Positions 1 through 7,267 of a stretch of 9,271 nucleotides of DNA are shown one piece after another (within the stretch, counting starts at the first letter, position 1; each line of letters opens with the position of its first letter). The DNA is taken from NCBI GenBank assembly GCA_938038205.1, contig CALHSA010000004.1, positions 1 to 9,271 on the forward strand. Direction: 5' to 3'. Source of the DNA: an uncultured bacterium (lineage in GTDB: Bacteria > Bdellovibrionota_C > UBA2361 > JANWWW01). The translations under genes were made by a program, and so were the position numbers. Below the pieces are notes generated by a model. It worked only from the letters and a program-made list of their open reading frames with translations. It had not been told where the DNA came from and did not search any database.

Positions 1-296
1 TATAATTTTGTTAGATAATTTAGATGTCTGATTTAAACCGGTATCATTTTCGATTTATCACAAAAATTCCTATTAGTTTTTTTTGTGAATAATTAGTCAA
101 TTCTATAAAAAATTTATTAAGCGATCAGAGACAAACTGTGAATTTTTATAACGGTGTCAAATAAACTTTTAAGAACAGTCAAATGTTAAAATTTAATTTT
201 ATTAAGATGTTAAAATTTAAAAGAGTTTACTAGCACACTTAATAAGATAAAACTGGTGTTCCTAAAACGGAAAGTTTTAAGACTTAAAGTACTCCT
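1..296. other. non-coding AT-rich region upstream of cheA
   Basis: No credible gene is seen in either direction: stop codons are frequent in all frames and there is no Che-like or other recognisable peptide. The region is extremely AT-rich. It holds an exact 14-base direct repeat (183-196 and 207-220) and a perfect 6-bp inverted repeat with a GGAAA loop (263-279, TAAAAC/GTTTTA). The inverted repeat has no following T run, so it is not called a terminator. The region probably separates the che operon from an upstream gene outside the window. Confidence 0.7.
183..220. repeat. tandem direct repeat ATGTTAAAATTTAA, 24-bp period
   Basis: The 14-mer ATGTTAAAATTTAA occurs exactly at 183-196 and again at 207-220, start to start 24 bases apart. 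It lies about 75-115 bases upstream of the predicted cheA -35 element. Each copy contains the symmetrical TTAAAATTTAA. A pair of identical sites on nearly the same DNA face is what a regulator-binding pair could look like, but in such AT-rich DNA chance is also possible. No regulator is identified. Confidence 0.45.
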
Positions 297-322
297 TAAA
301 AATTTTTTTTTAAATTCGAAAC
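297..322 (+). promoter_or_regulatory. sigma-28-like promoter of cheA
   Basis: TAAA at 297-300 is followed by 14 bases and TTCGAAAC at 315-322. The sigma-28 (FliA/sigma-D) consensus is TAAA, 14-16 bases, GCCGATAA, so this matches except for the first two -10 positions, a T-to-A change and the last base. The -10-like box ends seven bases before the cheA ATG at 330, so transcription would start at or next to the ATG. The spacer is an A/T homopolymer pair (A5 at 298-302, T9 at 303-311). The same box at the same distance precedes three other genes here. Confidence 0.6.
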
Positions 323-329
323 TATTTTC

Positions 330-2834
330 ATGCAAGCTTCATCTTGGAGAGACATTATTGGCGAAAAACTTGTTTTATTTGATTTAAATAATGTTGAAGA
401 TCAAAAAGCCCTCCTTGATCTTATTAACACAATTAAGGATGAGCTTCAATCAAAAGGGGATGAAAACTACAAAAAATTAGAGGAATTCTTGAATTTTGCA
501 CATTCCAACCCAACCTGGATTGATCCCGAGAACATTAACATGTTATTTCAGACAGATCAACCAGTAAAAGGGCCGGATCCCGAGTTTGCTCCTGATTTTG
601 CCGAAAAATATCTAACTGATCTAGTTGAGATGACCGAGTGGGTTTCTACAAAAGCTATGGAAGATAAGCCTGATTATGAAGAAATCGGTAGAAAGATAAA
701 AAGGTTCGTTCATACAATGAAGGGAGATGCTGGAAGCGTTGGATTCACTCAGATCGAAAAAAGCTGTCACAATATAGAGAGTGCACTTCAAAATTTCAGT
801 GATCATGAATTAATTGATTCTTTTCTAGACTTTGCAAAGTTTTGTTTAGATGTAATTCAAAAATGGTTTTCTGAGAATCTTTGGTTGGAGGATGTTTGGG
901 ATGTCAATCGGTGTAAGGTAGAAAACCGAGCTTCAACTACTGCTGCAGACGAGGGTATTGATTTTTCAGTTTTTGGTGACTCGGTAAATGTTAATCTTTT
1001 AAAAGAGTTACTAAATGATCCAGAGTACTCAGATTTAGTAAAAAAAGAGCTAGAGAAATCAAAGCAACAGGAGAGAGCCGAACCGGAAGACCCCGCACCT
1101 AAAGACCCTGAAACATCACCAATCTCTGATAATCAATTCAGTCCATACAGTTTGGAAGGGGATCCTGATTTGTACGTAGAATTTACTCTGGAGGCAGAGG
1201 ATCATTTATCTAATGTTGAAAAAACATTAATGGAGGATCCCGAGGCTAAAGTTGACTTAATTTTTCGTTGTGTGCACTCAATCAAGGGTGCATCTGGGTT
1301 CTTTAAACTGAAAGAGCTTCAAGAAATAAGCCATCTTTTAGAGAACTTGCTTGATGATGTAAGAAACAAGAAAAGGGCTTTCTCAGAAAATTTAAAAGTT
1401 TGCTTGGCATCTTACATCGACATCTCACGAGTATTATTAGAGATTGGCAAGCAGTTTTGGAAAACCGGTAACCCTATTGAGTGGTCCCAAGATGGCATTG
1501 ATCTGTTAAGAAAGCTTGAAAGAATTATGATGGGAAAAGAGGATGGGATCACTAATGAACCAAGCTCAAACTTTGAGTCTAAACCTGAGCGAAAAAAGGA
1601 GCAAACAAAAGAGGGAGAGCGACCATTTGTTAAAGTTGACACTGTTAGATTAGATCATTTAATCGATAGTATCGGCGAAATGTGTATTTATACCAACATG
1701 TTGGTAAGACAAGCTCGAACTCATCTTAAAGATAATATTGAAGTTTTAGATGTTACTCATCAGGTAGAGAAATTTGCTAGAGAGCTTCAAGGTGTAGGCA
1801 TTGCTTTGCGATTAATGCCGGTAAAAGGCCTATTTCAAAAAATGGCCAGATTAGTTTGGGATTTGGCAAAAAAAACCGGCAAACAAATAAAATTCGAAAT
1901 GTATGGTGAGGAAACAGAGATGGATAGAAATATTATAGAGAAACTCACAGATCCCTTACTTCATATGGTTAGAAACTGTGTAGATCATGGAATAGAGCTT
2001 CCTGATGACCGAATTAAAGCAGGGAAACCTAAAGAAGGAAGGATAAGTCTAGAGGCAAACCACAAAGGTGGAACAATCCAAATTGTTCTTAAAGACGATG
2101 GAAGAGGATTAGATCCAGATAAAATTTTCAATAAAGCAGTTGAGAAAGGTTTAATATCAAAAGATCAAAAATTAACTAAAGAGGAGATTTACTCTTTAAT
2201 TTTCATGCCAGGATTCTCTACTGCAGAACAAGTGACTGAGTTATCAGGAAGAGGAGTTGGAATGGATGTTGTATTTAGAAACGTCTCCGACCTCAGAGGA
2301 AGGATATTAATTGAATCTGATAAAGGGAAAGGAACATCTTTTACTATAGAGTTACCTTTAACATTAGCTATCCTCGATGGAATAATGGTTAGTGTTAGAG
2401 ATGAAGTCTATCTAATCCCAACTCTGTCTGTGATAGAAATAGTTGATGCTAACAATGATATATTTCTTACAAATGAAAGAGGACTTACATTCAATTTTAG
2501 GGGCCAATACTTAGCACTTTATGATGCAGCAGAGTTATTTAGTTGTCCAACCAGATCTGAGATAAGCACCCAAAACTACAGCACAAAAAAAGTATTAGTA
2601 CTTGAAACCGGATCTGATAGATTTGCCTTACTTGTTGACGAGGTTTTAGAGAGTTTTACCACCGTAATTAAATCAATTGATAAATACGTGGGAACCAGGA
2701 AAGGGATTTCAGGCTGTAGTGTGATGTCTGATGGCAGTGTAGCCCTTATTATTGATGTAAGAGAGTTGATTGATCTAGCAAAGAGGCAGCAAAGAGTTAG
2801 CAAGGCAACCTCATCTAATCACCAAACATGTTAA
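330..2834 (+). CDS. cheA: chemotaxis histidine kinase CheA with two Hpt domains
   Basis: CheA autophosphorylates on a histidine and passes phosphate to CheY and CheB, working in a cytoplasmic complex with CheW and receptors. The 834 residues read in order: an unassigned helical N-terminus (1-80); a first Hpt domain (about 85-185) with VHTMKG, His128; a Pro/Glu-rich linker (about 200-275); a second Hpt domain (about 278-400) with VHSIKG, His316; a short linker with no clear P2 domain; the P3 dimerisation helices (about 433-495); the ATPase domain with N box HMVRNCVDHG (Asn549), DDGRG (589-593) and GRGVGMD (641-647); and a CheW-like P5 domain (about 680-815). The second Hpt is the closer match to classical CheA P1. 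The ATG at 330 is the only plausible start and lies 13 bases after the CGAAA box. No Shine-Dalgarno sequence is seen. The last seven bases overlap cheR. Confidence 0.97.
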   Translation: MQASSWRDIIGEKLVLFDLNNVEDQKALLDLINTIKDELQSKGDENYKKLEEFLNFAHSNPTWIDPENINMLFQTDQPVKGPDPEFAPDFAEKYLTDLVEMTEWVSTKAMEDKPDYEEIGRKIKRFVHTMKGDAGSVGFTQIEKSCHNIESALQNFSDHELIDSFLDFAKFCLDVIQKWFSENLWLEDVWDVNRCKVENRASTTAADEGIDFSVFGDSVNVNLLKELLNDPEYSDLVKKELEKSKQQERAEPEDPAPKDPETSPISDNQFSPYSLEGDPDLYVEFTLEAEDHLSNVEKTLMEDPEAKVDLIFRCVHSIKGASGFFKLKELQEISHLLENLLDDVRNKKRAFSENLKVCLASYIDISRVLLEIGKQFWKTGNPIEWSQDGIDLLRKLERIMMGKEDGITNEPSSNFESKPERKKEQTKEGERPFVKVDTVRLDHLIDSIGEMCIYTNMLVRQARTHLKDNIEVLDVTHQVEKFARELQGVGIALRLMPVKGLFQKMARLVWDLAKKTGKQIKFEMYGEETEMDRNIIEKLTDPLLHMVRNCVDHGIELPDDRIKAGKPKEGRISLEANHKGGTIQIVLKDDGRGLDPDKIFNKAVEKGLISKDQKLTKEEIYSLIFMPGFSTAEQVTELSGRGVGMDVVFRNVSDLRGRILIESDKGKGTSFTIELPLTLAILDGIMVSVRDEVYLIPTLSVIEIVDANNDIFLTNERGLTFNFRGQYLALYDAAELFSCPTRSEISTQNYSTKKVLVLETGSDRFALLVDEVLESFTTVIKSIDKYVGTRKGISGCSVMSDGSVALIIDVRELIDLAKRQQRVSKATSSNHQTC

Positions 2835-3595
2835 GTGATTGGCAAATAAAAAAGATATCTGAGAAGGTTCTACGCGAAACTGGGATTGTAATAACTGAGG
2901 ATAGGAGCAGTGTTCTTAAGAATAAATTTTATAAATTTTTAAAAGCAAAATCTAACCTCGATGTTTCCACCTGCTTTTCCTTGATTCTGGAGAATGATGA
3001 AATTTTTAGAGAATTTTTAGATTATCTAACAATAAACCATACCCTTTTTTTTAGGGAGCAGATTCATTTTTTTGACCTAGCTGAGAGGGTGAAACTTAAG
3101 GGTCAAAAAAAAGTTAAAATATGGAGTGCCGCGTGCTCAATAGGAGCTGAACCATACACCATTTGTATGGTTTTAGAGGACCTGAAAGCTAATTATAAGA
3201 TTTTAGCAACAGACATAGATCGAAGCGCTTTGGAGACCGCAAAATCAGCAAAGTATCCGCTAAACATGCTTGATCAAATTCCAAAAACTTACAGGAAATA
3301 CGTCAATATTTATGATGATCATTTTGAAATTAACCAAGTGTTGAAAGAAAAAGTAATTTTTGAAACCATTAATCTCATACACATACCGGATAATCTTAAA
3401 CCCGAGTTGGATGCAATTTTTTGTCGGAATGTCTTTATCTACTTTAACTTTGAACAGAAAATAGCTTGCTTAGAGCATCTCAAAGAGCTTCTTTTACCTG
3501 GAGGGGTGATATATTTAGGCTTAAGTGAATTTATCCCATCTCATATTCCGGGGTTAAAGTTTATTGGAAAATCTATTTACATTAGGGAGGCATGA
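2828..3595 (+). CDS. cheR: chemoreceptor glutamate methyltransferase CheR
   Basis: CheR methylates glutamates of chemoreceptors using S-adenosylmethionine, opposing CheB. All family motifs are in order in 255 residues: an N-terminal helical domain (1-70); TINHTLFFRE (68-77), matching the usual TxNxTxFFRe segment; the SAM-binding WSAACSIGAEPYT (99-111), where Ala-Cys-Ser-Ile-Gly-Ala replaces the commoner AG-STGEE; ATDID (127-131); DAIFCRNVFIYF (195-206); and the closing GLSE (231-234). There is no C-terminal TPR or extension. The ATG lies inside the end of cheA, overlapping it by seven bases with no Shine-Dalgarno sequence, which suggests translational coupling. The stop overlaps the next start as ATGA. 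Confidence 0.96.
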   Translation: MLSDWQIKKISEKVLRETGIVITEDRSSVLKNKFYKFLKAKSNLDVSTCFSLILENDEIFREFLDYLTINHTLFFREQIHFFDLAERVKLKGQKKVKIWSAACSIGAEPYTICMVLEDLKANYKILATDIDRSALETAKSAKYPLNMLDQIPKTYRKYVNIYDDHFEINQVLKEKVIFETINLIHIPDNLKPELDAIFCRNVFIYFNFEQKIACLEHLKELLLPGGVIYLGLSEFIPSHIPGLKFIGKSIYIREA

Positions 3596-4083
3596 ATTCT
3601 ATCCCGCAGATTTTCGTAAACATTGGCCAATATAAAGTTATCAAAAATAATGAGTCAGCTATTCTTGTGGCACAAAACTTAGGTAGTTGTTTAGGGCTAG
3701 CGGCTTTTGACAGAATTAAGAAAATTTATGGTATGATCCACTGTCTTCTTCCTTTATCATCCAGGGATCCTCAAAAAGCAAAACAAAATCCAGCTCTTTA
3801 TGTTGATACCGGAGTGCCATTACTTCTTGAAACTTTGGTTGAGTTAGGATGCTCACTACAAGATCTTGAGATATATGTTGCTGGGTGTGGGCACACTGGG
3901 AAAGAGTTAGACCCTTTTGAGATAGGCCAAAAAAACTACACAATATTTAGAAAACTTGCATGGAAAAATGCTCTATGTTCAAAAGGTGAGCATGTGGGTG
4001 GGAATATCCCTAGAACCTTAATTCTAAACACCGTGGAAGAAACTGTAATAGTAAAAACACCAGATAAGATGATTTACTTATGA
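3592..4083 (+). CDS. cheD: chemoreceptor glutamine deamidase CheD
   Basis: CheD deamidates receptor glutamines and, in systems with CheC, also binds that phosphatase. The 163 residues carry LGSCLG (30-35) with catalytic Cys33, GMIHCLLP (47-54) with His50, YVDTG near 69-73, and a C-terminal FEIGQKN. The Cys-to-His distance of 17 equals that of Thermotoga CheD (Cys27/His44). As I recall that family, a threonine six residues before the cysteine assists catalysis; here that position is Ala27. The start shares four bases with the cheR stop (ATGA). A purine run, AGGGAGG, ends one base before the ATG, which is too close for a normal ribosome binding site. Its neighbour two genes on is a CheC/CheX-type protein, a likely partner. 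Confidence 0.93.
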   Translation: MNSIPQIFVNIGQYKVIKNNESAILVAQNLGSCLGLAAFDRIKKIYGMIHCLLPLSSRDPQKAKQNPALYVDTGVPLLLETLVELGCSLQDLEIYVAGCGHTGKELDPFEIGQKNYTIFRKLAWKNALCSKGEHVGGNIPRTLILNTVEETVIVKTPDKMIYL

Positions 4084-4086
4084 ACT

Positions 4087-4461
4087 ATGGGATACAGAAT
4101 CTTAATTGTTGATGACAGTAGTTTAGCTCGAAAGGTTTTAATTAGAGCTTTAGAGAGTATAGGGGTAAGACCTGAGTGTATTTTTCAAGCCGAAAATGGT
4201 GTTCAAGCTTTAGAGATTCTTGAAAAAAACTGGGTAGATTGTGTTTTTCTAGATATTAATATGCCAGAGATGAACGGTATAGAGTTCTGTAAAAAAATTA
4301 GAGCTAGCCAAGAATTAAAAGATCTTAAAGTGGTTGTAGTCTCAACCGAGGGATCTGAGGAGAGAATTCAACAGCTTAAAAATTTGGGGATTTCCGGGTT
4401 TGTACGAAAACCGATCAGCTTGGAGGTTTTGAGGGAATCTATCAATAAGATTTTCGACTGA
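4087..4461 (+). CDS. cheY: single-domain response regulator, CheY type
   Basis: This is a stand-alone receiver domain of 124 residues with every conserved position: acidic pair Asp9-Asp10 (VDDSS), phosphoacceptor Asp56 (FLDINMPEMNG), Ser86 at the switch Thr/Ser position, and Lys108 in the RKP motif. It starts three bases after cheD stops and ends two bases before the phosphatase-like gene, so it is cotranscribed. Its opening (DDSSLARK) is less like classical flagellar CheY than the second copy at the right edge (DDFSTMRK). It may therefore be a phosphate sink or an adaptation regulator rather than the motor-binding CheY, but that is inference. Confidence 0.93.
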   Translation: MGYRILIVDDSSLARKVLIRALESIGVRPECIFQAENGVQALEILEKNWVDCVFLDINMPEMNGIEFCKKIRASQELKDLKVVVVSTEGSEERIQQLKNLGISGFVRKPISLEVLRESINKIFD

Positions 4462-4463
4462 TC

Positions 4464-4898
4464 ATGAAATCTCTAAATATTAAACTATCTCAGCAATTAG
4501 CTGATATTTTAAGTAAATTCGCTTTTATTATTTCAGACCCAGTTGAGGCCCCTGAGCTACCCCCAACGGTTAATCTAATAATTGTTCCTTACTCAGGTCC
4601 GAAAACTGGTGAAGTAAAAATTATATGCGACAATAATCTTGGAAATTTACTCTTGTTTAACTTAATTGACCTGGATACAGCATCAGATACTGAAGTTATT
4701 GATGCACTTAGAGAGTTAGGCAATGTGTTTGCAGGTAACCTTTTAACTTTTTTTTACGACAAACAACAGGCTTTTGATCTAAAACCCCCTATTTGGCTTG
4801 CTATAAAAACTGATAATTTAAACTTAAATGATGACTGGGTTTTTTTAAACTGTGAGGGTTCTATTCTTGGAGTTTCAATTCATGAGCAGCAAAATTAA
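4464..4898 (+). CDS. CheX/CheC-type CheY-P phosphatase (divergent)
   Basis: Proteins of the CheC/CheX/FliY family remove phosphate from CheY-P using a conserved Glu and Asn on one helix. The 144 residues include DALRELGNVFAGN (80-92), which fits the D-x3-E-x2-N signature with Glu84 and Asn87, followed by a proline pair at 108-109 near the expected downstream proline. There is only one such signature and the length is short, which favours CheX over CheC. Overall sequence is divergent. It sits two bases after a cheY gene and just after cheD, a typical phosphatase position. Its last 17 bases overlap the preferred start of cheB. Confidence 0.72.
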   Translation: MKSLNIKLSQQLADILSKFAFIISDPVEAPELPPTVNLIIVPYSGPKTGEVKIICDNNLGNLLLFNLIDLDTASDTEVIDALRELGNVFAGNLLTFFYDKQQAFDLKPPIWLAIKTDNLNLNDDWVFLNCEGSILGVSIHEQQN

Positions 4899-5940
4899 AA
4901 CACTCATAGTTGATGATAGTGCTTTTGTGAGACAAACCTTATCAAGAGAGCTTTCTAAACACCCTGATATTGAGATTGTAGGTTGTGCTCAGGATCCGTA
5001 CGTAGCTAGGGATATTATACTTGAAGGTCCACCAATTGATGTTATTTTACTCGACATTGAGATGCCAAGAATGGATGGACTGACATTTCTTGGCAAATTA
5101 ATGAAATTTAAACCAACCCCGGTTATCGTAGTCAGCTCTTTGGCGAAAGAAGGCTCAGATGTAGTCTATGAGGCATTAAAGTTAGGAGCAGTTGAAGCCG
5201 TATGTAAACCTGGAAGTATGTACGCACTTGGAGATTTAATTGTTCAGCTTCCTGATAAAATTAGGGCAGCCAAAAGTGTAAATCTTGAAAAGTTACTTAA
5301 AAATAGGGAGTGTGCTCCTCCATCAATCAACTCACTCTCAAGGGTAACAACAACTAACAAAGTAGTAGCTATTGGGGCATCTACAGGTGGAGTCCAAGCT
5401 CTAGAGTACATAATTTCAAACTTGCCTGAGAATTTTCCTGCTACTTTAGTAGTACAACATATGCCGCCTGGATTCACAAAATCAATGGCTCAACGACTTA
5501 ATGATCTAAGCCGGGCAACTGTTAAGGAGGCAGCTGATGGAGATAATTTAACACCGGGAACAGTTTATATTGCCCCTGGAAATTATCACATGCTAGTGAG
5601 AGCAAGTGGAGCAAATTTACAAATCGAAATAAAGCAGGGGCCTTTAGTGTCAGGTCATAGACCAAGTATTGATATAACCTTTAAGAGCTTAGCTAGTGCT
5701 TGGGGGAAAAACTCAGTCGGAGTTCTTTTAACTGGGATGGGAGCTGATGGAGCTAACGGTCTTTTAGAATTAAAAAAAGCAGGAGCATGGACAATATGCC
5801 AAGATGAGGCTACATCAGTTGTGTTTGGAATGCCTAAACAAGCTATAAGTATTAACGCCCATTCAGAGATACTGCCACTATGGGATATCCCTAGTAGGCT
5901 AGTGAATCTGTTAAGTGGAGCAACTAATATTCTTCGTTAA
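4882..5940 (+). CDS. cheB: chemoreceptor methylesterase/deamidase CheB
   Basis: CheB is a receiver domain joined to a methylesterase that removes methyl groups from receptors after phosphorylation by CheA. With the ATG at 4882 the protein is 352 residues: receiver domain 1-125 with Asp11-Asp12, phosphoacceptor Asp58 (LLDIEMPRMDG) and KPGS (109-112); a linker to about 158; then the esterase with GASTGG (Ser167), QHMP (His193) and GMGADG (Asp289), the full catalytic triad. A GTG at 4852 would add ten residues (MRVLFLEFQF) before the receiver. The ATG is preferred because MSSKIKTLIVDDS matches the family start and GGAG lies nine bases upstream. The stop codon overlaps that of the opposing PAS gene. 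Confidence 0.96.
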   Translation: MSSKIKTLIVDDSAFVRQTLSRELSKHPDIEIVGCAQDPYVARDIILEGPPIDVILLDIEMPRMDGLTFLGKLMKFKPTPVIVVSSLAKEGSDVVYEALKLGAVEAVCKPGSMYALGDLIVQLPDKIRAAKSVNLEKLLKNRECAPPSINSLSRVTTTNKVVAIGASTGGVQALEYIISNLPENFPATLVVQHMPPGFTKSMAQRLNDLSRATVKEAADGDNLTPGTVYIAPGNYHMLVRASGANLQIEIKQGPLVSGHRPSIDITFKSLASAWGKNSVGVLLTGMGADGANGLLELKKAGAWTICQDEATSVVFGMPKQAISINAHSEILPLWDIPSRLVNLLSGATNILR

Positions 5941-7262
5941 AAGTTTGCTGTTGTAACACCATCATCCATAAGAAAGTTTGCGCTGCTGTAACTTTTAATC
6001 CGAAATAGTAACCTCATAAGGCTAATCTGCAACTCTGATATTGCAAACGATACACTATTAAAATCCTTTGCAATTTTAACTACCTGATCTAACAAGGCCC
6101 AGAAGGATTCCGTATCATTAAGTCTTGAGCTTTCGGATCTTCCACATACAGTTGTAAAATTAAGATTTTTCTCGAATCTTAAAAATCTATCCGCTAACAG
6201 ATCAAGCTGATTCACTTTTGATTCAAAACCACCACCACCAAACATTTTATGAAGTAATGAATTTTTAAAATTTAAAAAATCTTGGAAAGCTTTATCTCTA
6301 ATTGCTAACCTATCTTGATTAACATCCTCCAGAGGCTCAAGTGCTCTAACCTCCTCAAGTAATTCTCCTAAAAGCTCAAGCCAAATGAACTCTTTGCAAG
6401 ATTGAAGTATAGTTCCAAGCTCTTTGCTTGCCTCTTCAGTTGAGGCTTGAATCAAATCAGCAAATCTCCTTAACTCAACACTTATGCAATCTAATGTTGC
6501 TGCTTGATCACCCATTTTTTTTGCTCTAATCGCTAGATTCAAAGACACTTGCTTTAAACCCTCTGAAGCTTTTGTTATCCCAAATCTATCTAGAGAGAAA
6601 TTAACTATACGCTCAACGGGCAAAGTGATCTCCTTTCGTTTGTTAATTAATTCTCTCAAATTTTGTTCTACCTTAAAATTTTTTGATTTCATTAAAGAGA
6701 ATGCCCTATTTAAATCATATTTTTCTGACCTTGCCAGATTCTCCCTAAAAGCGGCATGATAATAAAACTGTTCATAATCATTAAAACCTAGAGAATTCAA
6801 CCCTTTCAACAGAGTATCGTAACCAGCCTGAATCTGATCTTTAAGATTAGTTTGCTTGCTCTCAGCTTGAAGCATTTCTGAGTACAACTGGGCAACACAC
6901 TTAAAAATATCCTGAAGTAGGGGCTTCTGCCGAATTGAGATTAGATACTCTTTTGTTGGAACAACCCAAGCGAATACCCAATAATTATCACCATTCTTAG
7001 CCCGATTGTTCACGTAACCACAAAAACATTTATTCGATAAAAGATTCTGCCACATTAAGTAAAAAACTGTCCTTGGCATATGAGGGTGCCTTATTATTCG
7101 ATGTGGTGAGTTAATTAACTCACCCTCCGAGTATCCACTAATTCGCTGAAATACTGAATTAAAATCCAGGATTATACCTTTTGTATCTGTTATAGAATAA
7201 AACAGCTCTTCGATATCAAAAACTGCTTCTTTGCCAGATAAAAAAACATTTTTTGACTCCAT
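5937..7262 (-). CDS. soluble Aer-like PAS protein with degenerate receptor-tip segment
   Basis: The N-terminus (about 15-120) is an Aer-type PAS domain, the family that binds FAD and reports redox state. It shows SITDTKGIILDFN (23-35), SGYSEGEL, RHPHMP (58-63, Aer has RHPDMP) and NRAKNGDNYWV (86-96). The tryptophan of the Aer PWSG segment is Phe80 here. No membrane segment or HAMP domain is seen. The rest is helical. Residues 241-270 (LNLAIRAKKMGDQ, then E-x-RRFAD) line up with the LNAAIEAARAGEQ...EVRKLAE tip of methyl-accepting proteins, but weakly. It may be a cytoplasmic redox receptor or a CheA/CheW-interacting protein. It starts five bases after cheW with no ribosome binding site. FAD binding is inferred from family similarity only. 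Confidence 0.75.
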   Translation of the reverse strand: MESKNVFLSGKEAVFDIEELFYSITDTKGIILDFNSVFQRISGYSEGELINSPHRIIRHPHMPRTVFYLMWQNLLSNKCFCGYVNNRAKNGDNYWVFAWVVPTKEYLISIRQKPLLQDIFKCVAQLYSEMLQAESKQTNLKDQIQAGYDTLLKGLNSLGFNDYEQFYYHAAFRENLARSEKYDLNRAFSLMKSKNFKVEQNLRELINKRKEITLPVERIVNFSLDRFGITKASEGLKQVSLNLAIRAKKMGDQAATLDCISVELRRFADLIQASTEEASKELGTILQSCKEFIWLELLGELLEEVRALEPLEDVNQDRLAIRDKAFQDFLNFKNSLLHKMFGGGGFESKVNQLDLLADRFLRFEKNLNFTTVCGRSESSRLNDTESFWALLDQVVKIAKDFNSVSFAISELQISLMRLLFRIKSYSSANFLMDDGVTTANF

Positions 7263-7267
7263 ATTTT

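Noticed and set aside
1-6. TATAAT as a sigma-70 -10 box
   Set aside because: No -35 can be seen because the window starts here, and no gene follows closely enough to support it.
45-60. Minus-strand CGAAA near 52-48 as a fifth promoter box
   Set aside because: No ATG lies 13 bases downstream, no TAAA lies 14-16 bases upstream, and the nearby reading frame closes at once.
263-279. Perfect TAAAAC/GTTTTA hairpin as a terminator
   Set aside because: It has a weak AT stem and no T run after it; such repeats are expected by chance in this AT-rich region.
3045-3052. T8 tract in cheR as a phase-variable contingency site
   Set aside because: It encodes the conserved LFF of the TxFFRe motif, so the run is explained by coding in an AT-rich genome; a similar run in the 4464 gene is equally unremarkable.
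3584-3590. AGGGAGG as the cheD ribosome binding site
   Set aside because: It ends one base before the ATG, too close to work normally, and the bases encode the end of cheR (IREA); ATGA coupling explains the start.
4852-4881. GTG start for cheB adding ten residues
   Set aside because: The extra residues (MRVLFLEFQF) are unlike CheB starts, overlap the upstream gene further, and the ATG at 4882 has GGAG nine bases upstream and begins right at the receiver domain.
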